Below are positions 20,214-30,254 of a stretch of DNA of 64,000 bases, one piece after another. Origin of the DNA: Variovorax sp. OAS795 (lineage in GTDB: Bacteria > Pseudomonadota > Gammaproteobacteria > Burkholderiales > Burkholderiaceae_C); assembly GCF_040546685.1 (NCBI RefSeq), contig NZ_JBEPOH010000001.1:3472001-3536000 (forward strand), written 5' to 3'. A program made the position numbers and the translations under genes. The notes below the pieces were generated by a model. The model was not told the origin of the DNA, searched no databases, and saw nothing but the letters and a program-made list of their open reading frames with translations. Numbering within the stretch: position 1 is the first letter of the stretch; each line of letters starts with the position of its first letter.

Positions 20214-20791
20214 TTCTTGCTGCCCCGCATGCGCCAATCGCGAATAGCCGTCATCAGGGCGCTCGTTGCATGCGCCACTTCGCAGGCCGAGGTATCGATG
20301 ACCAGGTCGGGCTGAAGCGGCGGCTCGTAGGCATCCGAGATGCCGGTGAATTTCGTGACCTCGCCCCGGCGCGCTCGCGCGTACAGGCCCTTGACGTCAC
20401 GCCGTTCGCAGGTCGCGAGCGGGGCACTGACATAGACCTCGCGAAACGCCGCGCCGATGATGTGTCGCGCCACGGCGCGGAGTTCACGCATCGGGGATAC
20501 GGCAGCCACAATGACCATGAGACCCTGGTCACTGAGCAAGCGGGCGACTTCGGCCATTCTCCGGATGTTTTCGCGGCGGTCCGCATGGCCGAAGCCCAAG
20601 CCCTGGCTCAGCCCGCGGCGAACATCGTCCCCGTCGAGGATGGCGGCCGGAACACCGTCGGCCATCGCACGCTGGCGCAGGCTCCTGGCGATCGTCGATT
20701 TGCCGGCGCCGGAAAGGCCGGTCAACCAGACGACGCACGGTCCGCCGCTCCACGGCCGTTGGGCCGACCCCGGGTCATGATCGATCCTCAT
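20210..20791 (-). CDS. cysC: Adenylylsulfate kinase
   Basis: This 193-residue APS kinase makes PAPS from APS and ATP. The P-loop GLSGAGKST and the downstream DGDDVRRGLSQGLGF and FREVYVSAPLATCERRD motifs are intact. An alternative TTG start would add 15 residues, but neither start has a strong Shine-Dalgarno. The gene overlaps the sulfotransferase by 4 bases. No cysD/cysN lies beside it, so it probably serves the adjacent sulfotransferase rather than cysteine synthesis. Confidence 0.9.
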   Translation of the reverse strand: MRIDHDPGSAQRPWSGGPCVVWLTGLSGAGKSTIARSLRQRAMADGVPAAILDGDDVRRGLSQGLGFGHADRRENIRRMAEVARLLSDQGLMVIVAAVSPMRELRAVARHIIGAAFREVYVSAPLATCERRDVKGLYARARRGEVTKFTGISDAYEPPLQPDLVIDTSACEVAHATSALMTAIRDWRMRGSKK

Positions 20792-21018
20792 GATCTTGTG
20801 CCCCGGGACGAGATGCCCGTGCGAGATACAGGGCAAGCGACATGGCGCCGCGGAGAATTCGGGTCAACTGTCCACATGAAAGCTGGAGCCTGGAACATCG
20901 GAGCATGAGAGGATATGCAGCAGCTTCTTGCGCTTTGTCTCTGCCGCGCAAAGTTTTCTGACACGAAAATGAGGCGCTACTTCAAGGCCGCTCCAAACAC
21001 AGCCATGCAGGTCATCCC
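20792..21018. other. Intergenic region between divergent cysC and cytosine deaminase genes
   Basis: This 227-base AT-richer spacer must hold the promoters of both the cysC-sulfotransferase pair and the deaminase. I see no confident -35/-10 pair and no operator. A short inverted repeat TTTTC-N6-GAAAA lies near 20951. Confidence 0.4.
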
Positions 21019-22299
21019 ATGCTGAATCTTCTCGTCACCAATGCCACCCTCCCTGACGGCCGCACCGGGATGTCGATTGCCGTCGAGCAAGGCCGAATCG
21101 CCGAAGTCACCCAAGGCCTCGTCGCCCCTGCCCACGAGACGCTCGACGCACAAGGCCTGCTCGTGACTCCGCACTTCGTCGACCCGCACTTCCACATGGA
21201 CGCCACGCTGAGCTACGGCCTGCCGCGCGTCAACCAGAGCGGCACGCTGCTCGAAGGCATTGCGCTATGGGGCGAACTCAAGCCGCTGCTCACGGCCGAT
21301 GCGCTGATCGAGCGGGCGCTGGCCTACTGCGATTGGGCCGTGGCGAAGGGGCTGCTGGCCGTTCGTTCCCATGTGGACACCAGCGACCCGAGCCTGCTCG
21401 CGGTCGATGCGCTGCTCGAAGTCAAGCGGCAGGTGGCGCCCTACCTCGAGCTGCAGCTGGTCGCCTTTCCGCAGGACGGCGTGCTGCGCTCGCCCGGCGG
21501 CGTCGACAACCTGACCCGCGCGCTCGACAAGGGCGTGGACGTGGTGGGCGGCATCCCGCATTTCGAACGCACCATGGCCGACGGCGCGGCCAGCGTGAAA
21601 CTGCTGATGGCGCTTGCGGCCGAGCGCGGCAAGCTGGTCGACATGCACTGCGACGAGTCCGACGACCCGCTCTCGCGGCACATCGAGACGCTGGCTTTCG
21701 AGGCGCAGCGCCTCGGCATGCAGGGCCGGGTGACAGGCTCGCACTGCACGTCGATGCATTCGATGGACAACTACTACGTGAGCAAGCTGCTGCCGCTCGT
21801 TGCCGATAGCGGCGTCGGCGTGGTGTCGAACCCGCTCATCAACATCACGCTGCAGGGCCGCCACGACACCTATCCCAAGCGACGCGGCATGACCCGCGTC
21901 CCCGAGCTGATGGCCGCCGGCGTGAACGTTGCCTTCGGCCACGATTGCGTGATGGACCCCTGGTACGGCATGGGCTCGGGCGACATGCTCGAAGTGGCCC
22001 ACATGGGCCTGCACGTGGCGCAGATGACGAGCCAGGCCGGCATCCGCCAGTGCTTCGAGGCCGTGACCACGAATGCCGCCCGCGTGATGCACCTGGAAGG
22101 CTACGGGCTCGAGGCGGGCTGCGACGCGAGCTTCGTGCTGCTGCAGGCGCGCGATCTGATCGAGGCGATCCGCCTGCGCGCCACGCGGCTCAAGGTGTTC
22201 CGCAAGGGACGATTGCTGGCGGAGACGCCGCCTGCCACGGCCGCACTGCATCTGCCCGGCCGCGCGCAAGCCACCAGCTGGACGATCCCGAAGCCCTAG
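21019..22299 (+). CDS. codA: Cytosine deaminase / amidohydrolase
   Basis: This 426-residue amidohydrolase resembles CodA. Metal ligands are visible: HFHMD at residues 57-61, a histidine in DMHCDES, HCTSMHSM and the aspartate in GHDCVMDPW. The enzyme would deaminate cytosine to uracil, feeding upp and the URC genes 9 kb upstream. It is separated from the nucleoside transporter by the oppositely oriented cysC-sulfotransferase pair. A related activity on isocytosine or a modified base cannot be excluded. It is convergent with sbcB. Confidence 0.85.
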   Translation: MLNLLVTNATLPDGRTGMSIAVEQGRIAEVTQGLVAPAHETLDAQGLLVTPHFVDPHFHMDATLSYGLPRVNQSGTLLEGIALWGELKPLLTADALIERALAYCDWAVAKGLLAVRSHVDTSDPSLLAVDALLEVKRQVAPYLELQLVAFPQDGVLRSPGGVDNLTRALDKGVDVVGGIPHFERTMADGAASVKLLMALAAERGKLVDMHCDESDDPLSRHIETLAFEAQRLGMQGRVTGSHCTSMHSMDNYYVSKLLPLVADSGVGVVSNPLINITLQGRHDTYPKRRGMTRVPELMAAGVNVAFGHDCVMDPWYGMGSGDMLEVAHMGLHVAQMTSQAGIRQCFEAVTTNAARVMHLEGYGLEAGCDASFVLLQARDLIEAIRLRATRLKVFRKGRLLAETPPATAALHLPGRAQATSWTIPKP

Positions 22300-22311
22300 C
22301 CGACGCCGAAT

Positions 22312-23751
22312 TCAGGCCTCGGGCGCGATGGCCTCGGCGTACTCGTAGAGCGCACCGAGGATTTCCTCGCCGCGCTCGTCGGCTGTTTCGGACAAGGCAT
22401 CGACCTCCGAGAACAGCATCTCGATGGTGCGCGCCCCGCCCTCGCCCTTGAAGAGCCGTGCCGCGCGCAGCGCCTCCCAGCGTTCTGATTCCTCAGGGCT
22501 GAGCAGTTCGGGCCAGTTGCGCGCGCGGTAGCGAAACAGCAGCTCCTCCAGGCGCCCGTCATCGAAGCCGGTGCGATCCCTGGCGAGCTCTTCAGGCGAC
22601 AGCGCGCGCAGCTGGTTCAGCCGCCGCCGGTCGCCATTGCCTACAAAGCCGCCGTACAGGTCTTCATCGACATCGGGCGCGGCCTCCTGGGGACGGGCAT
22701 ACACCTGCGACCAGATGGCGCTCATGTCGGGAAGGTCGCGCGCAATGGCCGCATGGCGCATGGCGGCCTCGAGGTCGACATTCCATCGCTCGGCCATGGC
22801 CGGCGCGAGCGTGCGCAGGTTGCCGACCACCATCGGCGACTTGTTGAGGTGAATGCCCTTGACCGGCAGGCGGACCACGCCCTCGGGCAGGTCGGCGCTG
22901 CGCGTGAACAGGCGCAGCCGCAGGGTCTCGACGTCGATGTCGCGCAGCTCGCTCGGGTCGTGGGCCAGGTCCCAGGCGATCAGCTCGTTCTTGTTGGTGG
23001 GATGGCTCGCGAGCGGCCACATCACACCGAGGCAACCACGCTCGGCCGGGAACATGCCAGAGACGTGGAGGAAAGGCCTGGCTGTCTCGCGCATGGCCGG
23101 CAGCCCGAGCTCGCTCGCGACGCGGTCCTTCTTGTGCAGGCCGAACGCGAACTCGAACAGCTTGGGCTGGCGATCGCGGATCAGCCGCGCCAGCGCGATG
23201 GTGGCGCGCACGTCGGACAGCGCATCGTGCGCAGATTCGTGCAGCAGTCCGTTGGCGCGCGCGAGGTCTTCGAGCCTGAAGCTGGGCTTGCCGTCTTCCT
23301 TCTTCGGCCACTCGATGCCGTCGGGACGCAGCGCATAAGTGAGGCGCACCACGTCGAGCAGGTCCCAGCGGCCGCAATCGTTCTGCCACTCGCGCGCGTA
23401 GGGATCGATGAGGTTGCGCCAGAACAGGAAGCGCGTGACCTCGTCGTCGAAGCGGATGGTGTTGTAGCCCACGCCGATGGTGCCCGGCTGCGAGAAGGCC
23501 TTCTCGATCTGCGCAGCGAAAGCGTGCTCGGGAATGCCGCGCTCGAGGCAGACCTGCGGCGTGATGCCGGTGATCAGGCAGGCCTCGGGGCTGGGCAGGT
23601 AGTCGGGCGCCGGCTTGCAATAGATCATCAGCGGCTCGCCGATTTCGTTCAGACCTGCGTCGGTGCGGATCGCGGCAAACTGCGATGGCCGGTCGCGGCG
23701 CGGCACGGCACCGAAGGTTTCGTAGTCGTGCCAGAGAAAGGTGTGGTTCAT
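22312..23751 (-). CDS. sbcB: Exodeoxyribonuclease I
   Basis: This 479-residue 3'-5' single-strand exonuclease of the DEDDh class has its first catalytic motif at HDYETFG (about residues 8-14) and later motifs including ESAHDALSDVRATI. The C-terminal SH3-like and helical regions typical of SbcB are present and the length fits. It acts in recombination and mismatch repair. The ATG directly abuts the stop of the cardiolipin synthase gene with no intervening base, so it is probably co-transcribed. Confidence 0.95.
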   Translation of the reverse strand: MNHTFLWHDYETFGAVPRRDRPSQFAAIRTDAGLNEIGEPLMIYCKPAPDYLPSPEACLITGITPQVCLERGIPEHAFAAQIEKAFSQPGTIGVGYNTIRFDDEVTRFLFWRNLIDPYAREWQNDCGRWDLLDVVRLTYALRPDGIEWPKKEDGKPSFRLEDLARANGLLHESAHDALSDVRATIALARLIRDRQPKLFEFAFGLHKKDRVASELGLPAMRETARPFLHVSGMFPAERGCLGVMWPLASHPTNKNELIAWDLAHDPSELRDIDVETLRLRLFTRSADLPEGVVRLPVKGIHLNKSPMVVGNLRTLAPAMAERWNVDLEAAMRHAAIARDLPDMSAIWSQVYARPQEAAPDVDEDLYGGFVGNGDRRRLNQLRALSPEELARDRTGFDDGRLEELLFRYRARNWPELLSPEESERWEALRAARLFKGEGGARTIEMLFSEVDALSETADERGEEILGALYEYAEAIAPEA

Positions 23752-25197
23752 TCAGAGCAAGGGAGAAAACAATCGTGCAAGCGCGTCGCCGAGGCGGCGC
23801 CAGAAACTCTGCGGACGGTGGGCGCGCACCGCGCCGGAGCTGTGGAGATCGGTCTCGAACTGCGCGGCCAGCGGGCGCGCGAGCTCGGGGCCGTAGACCA
23901 CCGCGCTCACCTCGAAATTGAGCCGGAAGCTGCGGTTGTCGAAATTCGCGGTGCCGATCATCGCGCAATGGTCGTCGACCACCAAGGTCTTGGAGTGCAG
24001 CATGCGCGCCTTGTACTCCCACACCTTGACGCCCGCTGCGATCAGCTCGTCGAAGTAGGAGCGGGCGGCCGCGCTCACGATCGCGGAATCGCTGCGGCGC
24101 GGCACCAGCAGGCGCACATCCACGCCGCGCAAGGCGGCGCTGGTGAGCGCCATGAGGGCGGGCTCGCCGGGCACGAAGTACGGCGTGGTGAGCCAGGCGC
24201 GTTCGCTGGCCGAATGTATGGCCTCCACGTGCATGCGGTGGATCGGCTCCAGCATGTTGTCGGGGCCGCTGGTCACGATCTGCACCGGAATATTGCCGGC
24301 CTCGACCTGCGGCAGCATGGCGCCCATCAGGTGGTCCATCTCGCGCAGGTCTTCGCCGGTGGCGTAGGCCCAGTCCTCGAGAAAGGTGGTCTGCAGCCAG
24401 CGCACCGCGCTGCCTTCGATGCGCAGGTGCACGTCATGGTAGGCATCGGGCCGCGTGCGCTTGTCTTCCTCGTCGGTGATGTTGACGCCGCCGGTGAAGC
24501 CCACCCGGCCGTCGCACACCACGATCTTCCGGTGGGTGCGATAGTTGGTCACCGGCCGCAGGCGGCGGCCGACGCGCGTGTCGTGGAAAAGCGCGATCTT
24601 CACGCCCGCGGCATGAAGAGGCGCCATGAACTTGCGGCCGATGCGCTTGGAGCCCAGTGCATCGAGCAGCAGCCGCACGGCCACGCCCTGCCCCGCGCGC
24701 TCCACCAGCAGGTCGCGCAAGGCGGTGCCGATCTTGTCGGGCTCGAAGATGTAGTACTCGAGATGGATGTGGTCGCGCGCCGCGCGCACCGCGTCAAAAA
24801 TGGCGTCGAAGGTGCGCGCGCCGCCCGAAAGCAGCTGCACGCCGGTGGCGCTGGAAACCGGCAGCCCGCAGGACGCGGTGCCCAGCCGTGCCATCTGCTG
24901 CAGCGCCGGCGGCGCGTTCTGGGCCGCGTCGCGCAAAAAAGCCAGGTCGGCCTGGGTGTGCGCCTTGGCGCGGCTGCGCAGGCGCTTGACCCTCTGCTTG
25001 CGCAAGCGCTGCGGCCCGAGAAAGTAATAGACGACGAAACCCGCGAACGGCAGCAGCGCGAGCGAGAGGATCCAGCTCATGGTGGACACCGGCGCGCGCT
25101 TCTGCATTACGATCCAGACCGATAGCACGGCGATATAGCCGCTCCAGGCCAGGGAGAGGCCGGTTTTCCATTCCTGGCTGAGCTCGGGAAGAATCAA
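23752..25197 (-). CDS. cls: Cardiolipin synthase (phospholipase D family)
   Basis: This protein of about 481 residues has two N-terminal membrane segments and two HKD phospholipase-D motifs: HRKIVVCDG in the middle and HSKTLVVDD near the C-terminus. It condenses phosphatidylglycerol to cardiolipin. No ATG precedes the first membrane helix in frame; I chose a TTG that leaves a short cytoplasmic lead, but no Shine-Dalgarno supports it. The start lies just 28 bases beyond the clpA terminator, so it depends on read-through or on a promoter inside that region. Confidence 0.85.
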   Translation of the reverse strand: MILPELSQEWKTGLSLAWSGYIAVLSVWIVMQKRAPVSTMSWILSLALLPFAGFVVYYFLGPQRLRKQRVKRLRSRAKAHTQADLAFLRDAAQNAPPALQQMARLGTASCGLPVSSATGVQLLSGGARTFDAIFDAVRAARDHIHLEYYIFEPDKIGTALRDLLVERAGQGVAVRLLLDALGSKRIGRKFMAPLHAAGVKIALFHDTRVGRRLRPVTNYRTHRKIVVCDGRVGFTGGVNITDEEDKRTRPDAYHDVHLRIEGSAVRWLQTTFLEDWAYATGEDLREMDHLMGAMLPQVEAGNIPVQIVTSGPDNMLEPIHRMHVEAIHSASERAWLTTPYFVPGEPALMALTSAALRGVDVRLLVPRRSDSAIVSAAARSYFDELIAAGVKVWEYKARMLHSKTLVVDDHCAMIGTANFDNRSFRLNFEVSAVVYGPELARPLAAQFETDLHSSGAVRAHRPQSFWRRLGDALARLFSPLL

Positions 25198-25224
25198 AGT
25201 GTGAGGTACAGGTAGGTTCCGGCC

Positions 25225-25260
25225 AAAAAAAAGCCGGCAGCGAATGCTACCGGCCTTTTT
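25225..25260 (-). terminator. Rho-independent terminator after clpA
   Basis: On the minus strand GCCGGTAGC and GCTGCCGGC form a stem around a short loop, followed by eight T residues. A T-run on the other strand makes it potentially bidirectional. It stands 43 bases after the clpA stop. Confidence 0.85.
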
Positions 25261-25303
25261 CGTGATGCCAGGAATGCTGCGGCACCGGCTGCGCCGGCCC
25301 GCT

Positions 25304-27625
25304 TTATCCGGCGGCAGCCTCTTCGGCTTCGGGCTTGGACTTGCCTTCCTTCTTCGGCAGCGGCTGGATGTCCAGCTGCACCTCGCCCTTGTCGTCGATG
25401 TCCACCGACAGGCGGCCGCCATCGATCAGGCGTCCGAACAGCAGCTCGTCGGCCAGCGCACGGCGGATCGTGTCCTGGATCAGGCGCTGCATCGGGCGGG
25501 CGCCCATCAGCGGGTCGAAGCCCTTCTTCGCCAGGTGCTTGCGCAGCCCGTCGCTGAACGTGACGTCGACCTTCTTCTCGGCCAGCTGGGTTTCGAGCTG
25601 GAGCAGGAACTTGTCGACCACGCGCAGGATGATCTGCTCGTCGAGCGCCTTGAAGCTCACGGTCGCGTCCAGTCGATTGCGGAACTCCGGCGTGAACAAG
25701 CGCTTGATATCGGCCATTTCGTCGCCCGCCTGGCGCGGGTTGGTGAAGCCGATGGTCGCCTTGTTCATGGTCTCGGCCCCCGCATTGGTGGTCATCACGA
25801 TGATCACGTTGCGGAAGTCGGCCTTGCGTCCGTTGTTGTCCGTCAGGGTGCCGTGGTCCATGACCTGCAGCAGCACGTTGAAGATGTCCGGGTGCGCCTT
25901 CTCGATCTCGTCGAGCAGCAGCACCGCGTGCGGCTTCTTCGTGATGGCTTCGGTCAAGAGCCCGCCCTGGTCGAAACCGACGTAGCCCGGAGGCGCGCCG
26001 ATCAGCCTGCTCACAGCGTGGCGCTCCATGTACTCCGACATGTCGAAGCGAATCAGCTCGATGCCCATGATGTAGGCCAGCTGCTTGGCCGCTTCGGTCT
26101 TGCCGACGCCGGTGGGGCCGCTGAACAGGAACGAGCCGATCGGCTTGTCCTCGCGGCCGAGGCCCGAGCGCGCCATCTTGACCGCGGACGCCAGCACTTC
26201 GAGTGCCTTGTCCTGGCCGAACACCACGCTCTTCAGGTCGCGTTCGATGGTCTGCAGCTTGCCGCGGTCGTCGTTGCTGACGTTGGCCGGGGGAATGCGC
26301 GCGATCTTCGCGACGATGTCCTCGACCTCGGTCTTGCTGATGGTCTTCTTGCGCTTGTTCGCGGGCAGGATGCGCTGCGCGGCACCGGCCTCGTCGATCA
26401 CGTCGATGGCCTTGTCGGGCAGGTGGCGGTCGTTGATGTACTTGGCGCTCAGCTCGGCCGCGGCCTGCAGGGCCGCCACCGCGTACTTGACGCCATGGTG
26501 CTCTTCGAAGCGCGACTTCAGGCCCTTGAGGATGTCCACGGTCTCCTGCACCGTCGGCTCGACCACGTCGACCTTCTGGAAGCGGCGCGACAAGGCTGCA
26601 TCCTTCTCGAAGATGCCGCGGTACTCGCTGAACGTCGTGGCGCCGATGCACTTGAGCTGGCCGCTGGAGAGCGCCGGCTTGAGCAGGTTCGACGCATCGA
26701 GCGTGCCGCCAGACGCCGCGCCCGCACCGATCAGGGTGTGGATTTCGTCGATGAACAGGATGGCGTTCGGCTTGTCCTTGAGCGACTTGAGCACGCCCTT
26801 CAGGCGCTGCTCGAAATCACCGCGGTACTTGGTGCCGGCCAAAAGTGCGCCCATGTCGAGCGAGTAGACCTGCGCCTCGGCGAGGATCTCAGGCACGTCG
26901 GCCTGGGTGATGCGCCATGCCAGGCCTTCGGCGATGGCGGTCTTGCCCACGCCGGCCTCGCCCACCAGCAGCGGGTTGTTCTTGCGCCGGCGGCACAGGA
27001 TCTGGATGACGCGCTCGACCTCGTATTCGCGGCCGATCAGCGGATCGATCTTGCCGTCCTTGGCGAGCTGGTTGAGGTTCTGCGTGAACTGCTCGAGAGG
27101 CGAAGCCTTCTCGTTCTTTTCGCCGCCACCCTCTTCGCCCTCGCCCGATGACGATTCGCTGCTGCCCTTGACGGCTTCAGGCGGATCGCTCTTCTTGATG
27201 CCGTGGGCAATGAAGTTCACGACATCGAGGCGGGTCACGCCTTGCTGGTGGAGGTAGTACACCGCGTGCGAGTCCTTCTCGCCGAAGATCGCGACCAGCA
27301 CGTTGGCGCCGGTGACTTCCTTCTTGCCGTTGCCGGTGGACTGCACATGCATGATGGCGCGCTGGATCACGCGCTGGAAACCCAGCGTGGGCTGGGTGTC
27401 GACATCGTCGGTACCCGCCACCTGGGGCGTGTTGTCCTTGATGAAGTTGGTGAGCGACGCCCGCAGGTCGTCGACGTTGGCCGAGCAGGCGCGCAGGACC
27501 TCTGCGGCGCTCGGGTTGTCCAGCAAAGCGAGCAACAGATGCTCCACGGTGATGAACTCGTGGCGCTGCTGCCTGGCCTCGACGAAGGCCATGTGCAAGC
27601 TGACTTCCAGTTCCTGGGCAATCAT
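25304..27625 (-). CDS. clpA: ATP-dependent Clp protease ATP-binding subunit ClpA
   Basis: This 773-residue AAA+ unfoldase has an N-terminal Clp repeat domain, D1 Walker A GEAGVGKT (about residues 216-223) and D2 Walker A GPTGVGKT (about 499-506), with sensor and arginine-finger regions intact. It feeds substrates to ClpP. The C-terminus is an acidic/Lys/Ala-rich tail. clpS, its N-end-rule adaptor, is directly upstream, 67 bases away, the normal order. A strong terminator follows. Confidence 0.97.
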   Translation of the reverse strand: MIAQELEVSLHMAFVEARQQRHEFITVEHLLLALLDNPSAAEVLRACSANVDDLRASLTNFIKDNTPQVAGTDDVDTQPTLGFQRVIQRAIMHVQSTGNGKKEVTGANVLVAIFGEKDSHAVYYLHQQGVTRLDVVNFIAHGIKKSDPPEAVKGSSESSSGEGEEGGGEKNEKASPLEQFTQNLNQLAKDGKIDPLIGREYEVERVIQILCRRRKNNPLLVGEAGVGKTAIAEGLAWRITQADVPEILAEAQVYSLDMGALLAGTKYRGDFEQRLKGVLKSLKDKPNAILFIDEIHTLIGAGAASGGTLDASNLLKPALSSGQLKCIGATTFSEYRGIFEKDAALSRRFQKVDVVEPTVQETVDILKGLKSRFEEHHGVKYAVAALQAAAELSAKYINDRHLPDKAIDVIDEAGAAQRILPANKRKKTISKTEVEDIVAKIARIPPANVSNDDRGKLQTIERDLKSVVFGQDKALEVLASAVKMARSGLGREDKPIGSFLFSGPTGVGKTEAAKQLAYIMGIELIRFDMSEYMERHAVSRLIGAPPGYVGFDQGGLLTEAITKKPHAVLLLDEIEKAHPDIFNVLLQVMDHGTLTDNNGRKADFRNVIIVMTTNAGAETMNKATIGFTNPRQAGDEMADIKRLFTPEFRNRLDATVSFKALDEQIILRVVDKFLLQLETQLAEKKVDVTFSDGLRKHLAKKGFDPLMGARPMQRLIQDTIRRALADELLFGRLIDGGRLSVDIDDKGEVQLDIQPLPKKEGKSKPEAEEAAAG

Positions 27626-27692
27626 GTGATTTCCTTTTGCCTTGCTGTAAATAATTTCTCAGATGGGTTGGAGCTTGCGCAATTCAACTGGT

Positions 27693-28052
27693 TCACGCAA
27701 CAGGCTCGCTCACGCACTGCAGCGGATGCCCGGCCTGGTGCGCCGCCTCCATCACCTGATTGACTTTGGTGGCCGCGAGGTCGCGGGAATAAACCCCGCA
27801 TACGCCGCGCCCATCGAGATGAATCTTTAACATGATCTGGGTCGCGGTTTCGCGATCCTTGTTGAAATATTCCTGCAGCACGACGATCACGAACTCCATG
27901 GGCGTGTAGTCGTCGTTCAGCATGACGACCTGGTACATCTGGGGAGGCGCCGTTTTTTGCGGCCGCCGCTCCAGAACGACCGAATCTCCGTCATCCCCTG
28001 CCGGTTTCTGGGCCGGCGGAGTGCTGGGAGTCTTGGGAATTCTCGTTGCCAT
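27693..28052 (-). CDS. clpS: ATP-dependent Clp protease adaptor ClpS
   Basis: This 119-residue ClpS has the expected [18 protein letters not shown] core and the C-terminal [15 protein letters not shown]. The N-terminal 35 residues are a flexible Pro/Lys-rich arm. It binds N-degron substrates and delivers them to ClpA, encoded next. The ATG was chosen over upstream non-family sequence because it gives the usual adaptor length. Confidence 0.95.
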   Translation of the reverse strand: MATRIPKTPSTPPAQKPAGDDGDSVVLERRPQKTAPPQMYQVVMLNDDYTPMEFVIVVLQEYFNKDRETATQIMLKIHLDGRGVCGVYSRDLAATKVNQVMEAAHQAGHPLQCVSEPVA

Positions 28053-28215
28053 AAAAAAGATTCTATAGAGCGTGCAAGCAACGTGCCGGCGCAAGAAGAC
28101 TTGGTGGCGCGTATTCGACAAATCAAGGGGCTTGCGCCGCTTGCGACAGCAGGCAAGCCCAAAAAATTCAGCAGCCGGGTGGCCGCTTTTCAAATATTGC
28201 CGCCGGCACAACCAA

Positions 28216-28251
28216 GAAAAAGCCCCCGAGACCGGTGCGATCTCGAGGGCA
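28216..28251 (-). terminator. Rho-independent terminator after icd
   Basis: On the minus strand GCCCTCGAGA pairs with TCTCGGGGGC (one mismatch), followed by TTTTTCTT. It lies 46 bases after the icd stop. Confidence 0.8.
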
Positions 28252-28296
28252 TTGGCTTCTCGGCGCCGCAGCGCCAGGACGCGCTTGCTTGCGCAA

Positions 28297-29556
28297 TTAC
28301 ATGTGGTCGATCATGACCTGGCCGAAGCCCGAGCAGCTCACCTGGGTGGCACCGTCCATCAGGCGCGCGAAGTCATAGGTGACCTTCTTGCTGGCGATCG
28401 ACTTCTCCATCGAGCTGATGATGAGGTCCGCCGCTTCGGTCCAGCCCATGTGGCGCAGCATCATTTCAGCCGAGAGGATTTCGGAACCGGGGTTCACGTA
28501 GTCCTTGCCGGCGTACTTGGGGGCCGTGCCGTGGGTGGCTTCGAACATGGCGACGGTGTCGCTGAGATTCGCACCCGGGGCAATGCCGATACCGCCGACC
28601 TGGGCCGCCAGCGCGTCGGACACGTAGTCGCCGTTGAGGTTGAGCGTGGCAATGACGCTGTATTCGGCGGGACGCAGGAGAATCTGTTGCAGGAACGCAT
28701 CGGCGATGCTGTCCTTGACGGTGATTTCCTTGCCGGTCCGGGGATTCTTGAACTTCATCCAGGGGCCGCCGTCGATCAGCTCGGCGCCGAATTCCTTCGC
28801 AGCCAGGGCATAGGCCCAGTCGCGGAAGCCACCTTCGGTGAACTTCATGATGTTGCCCTTGTGCACGATGGTGACGCTGGGCTTGTCGTTGTCGACGGCG
28901 TATTGCAGCGCCTTGCGCACGAGGCGCTCGGTGCCTTCCTTCGACACGGGCTTGACGCCGATGCCGGAGGTGTTGGGGAAGCGGATCTTCTTGACGCCCA
29001 GCTCATCCTGCAGGAACTTGATGAGCTTCTTGGCCTTGTCGCTCTCGGCTTCGAACTCGATGCCGGCATAGATGTCTTCCGAGTTCTCGCGGAAGATGAC
29101 CATGTTGGTCTTGTGCGGCTCGCGCACCGGGCTGGGCACGCCTTCGAAATACTGGATCGGGCGCAGGCAGACGTACAGGTCGAGTTCCTGGCGCAGCGCC
29201 ACGTTCAGCGAGCGGATGCCGCCGCCCACGGGCGTGGTCAGCGGGCCCTTGATGGACACCACGTAGTCGCGCACGGCGTGCAGCGTTTCTTCGGGCAGCC
29301 AGACGTCGGGGCCGTAGACCTTGGTCGACTTCTCGCCGGCATAGACTTCCATCCAGTGGATTTTCTTCTTGCCGCCGTAGGCCTTGGCCACCGCTGCGTC
29401 CACCACCTTGAGCATCACGGGGGTGATGTCCAGACCCGTGCCGTCGCCTTCGATGAAGGGAATGATCGGCTGATCAGGCACATTGAGCGAGTTGTCGGCG
29501 TTGACAGTGATCTTCTGGCCTTCGGCCGGGACTTTGATGTGCTGGTAGCTGGACAT
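28297..29556 (-). CDS. icd: Isocitrate dehydrogenase (NADP+)
   Basis: This 419-residue enzyme of the TCA cycle has the family start [15 protein letters not shown], the phosphorylation-site loop [12 protein letters not shown] and the C-terminal [20 protein letters not shown] substrate and cofactor region. It matches the E. coli-type dimeric NADP enzyme. The ATG gives the expected length. The upstream gap contains a striking set of operator-like repeats, and a terminator follows the gene, so it looks monocistronic. Confidence 0.96.
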   Translation of the reverse strand: MSSYQHIKVPAEGQKITVNADNSLNVPDQPIIPFIEGDGTGLDITPVMLKVVDAAVAKAYGGKKKIHWMEVYAGEKSTKVYGPDVWLPEETLHAVRDYVVSIKGPLTTPVGGGIRSLNVALRQELDLYVCLRPIQYFEGVPSPVREPHKTNMVIFRENSEDIYAGIEFEAESDKAKKLIKFLQDELGVKKIRFPNTSGIGVKPVSKEGTERLVRKALQYAVDNDKPSVTIVHKGNIMKFTEGGFRDWAYALAAKEFGAELIDGGPWMKFKNPRTGKEITVKDSIADAFLQQILLRPAEYSVIATLNLNGDYVSDALAAQVGGIGIAPGANLSDTVAMFEATHGTAPKYAGKDYVNPGSEILSAEMMLRHMGWTEAADLIISSMEKSIASKKVTYDFARLMDGATQVSCSGFGQVMIDHM

Positions 29557-29594
29557 GAGGGGAAATGACTCCGGGAGTGACGTAATTCGGACGA

Positions 29595-29657
29595 CTGTCT
29601 GCGAATTCAGACAGCGATGGGGAATCGCTGTACAGCCCGCGAACAAATCGCTGTACA
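29595..29657. promoter_or_regulatory. Operator-like repeat cluster upstream of icd
   Basis: A 7-base inverted repeat CTGTCTG-N6-CAGACAG (29595-29614) is followed by ATCGCTGT-type repeats. ACAGCGAT at 29611-29618 faces ATCGCTGT at 29624-29631. The 12-base word AATCGCTGTACA occurs at 29623-29634 and again at 29646-29657, 23 bases apart. The cluster lies 39-101 bases before the icd start codon. The regulator is unknown. Confidence 0.55.
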
Positions 29658-29776
29658 TTTTAGACGCAACCCATCAGCTGGCGTTTGTCAACCTGCGAGG
29701 CTAGGACCTCGTTAGTGGCTGACCTTCTGCTCGCCGGGAGGCGTTTCCAACCAATTCTCGATAGAGGAATCAATCA

Positions 29777-30100
29777 ATGAGCAAAATTCTCGCAGTCATG
29801 ATCGCTGGCCTGTTCGCCGCTGGCGCTTACGCCCAGAACCCCACCGGCACCACGCCAGAGCAAGGGAACGCCACCAACAGCAAGCCCCAAGCGCGCGCTG
29901 AAGCCAAGAAGGAAGCCAAGCCCGCTGGCAAGGTGGCTGCTCCCGCCGGCGACATCGCCAAGACCCCCGAAGGCGGTGCCATCGGTACCGACAAGGCTGC
30001 AGCCTCCGGCGAAAAGCGCGCCGAAACGCGCGACCAGCGTCGTCGCAACAAGGACGGCAGCGTCAAGCGCAAGTCGACCCAAGGCGGCACGCCCCAGTAA
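29777..30100 (+). CDS. Small exported Ala/Lys-rich basic protein
   Basis: This 107-residue protein has a signal peptide (MSKILAVMIAGLFAAGAYAQ). The mature chain is rich in Ala, Lys, Gly, Thr and Asn and looks disordered, ending in a cluster of Arg and Lys. Its signal peptide closely matches that of the 64-residue protein encoded 155 bases downstream. Proteins like this occur in Comamonadaceae under loose TolA-like names, but no function is established. An AGAGGA precedes the ATG, and a strong terminator follows, so it is its own unit and may be well expressed. Confidence 0.75.
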   Translation: MSKILAVMIAGLFAAGAYAQNPTGTTPEQGNATNSKPQARAEAKKEAKPAGKVAAPAGDIAKTPEGGAIGTDKAAASGEKRAETRDQRRRNKDGSVKRKSTQGGTPQ

Positions 30101-30120
30101 GTCGGCTCACGCCGCAAAGG

Positions 30121-30147
30121 AAAGCGCTCTTCGGAGCGCTTTTTTTT
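30121..30147 (+). terminator. Rho-independent terminator after the 107-residue exported protein
   Basis: AAAGCGCTC, loop TTCG, GAGCGCTTT and a run of eight or nine T. The UUCG tetraloop makes this an especially stable hairpin. Confidence 0.9.
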
Positions 30148-30254
30148 CGCCTGGCCTCGCGCAATTGCTGTCAACCGGGGCGCGCGGCTTGCGCGTTGAA
30201 TGTTCACCTCCACAGGGAGGTGGTCCATATCAACAATCTCAAAGGATGTCTTTC

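Noticed and set aside
20841..20843. Upstream ATG as cysC start
   Set aside because: It is out of frame with the kinase. The in-frame ATG at 20791 gives the family length.
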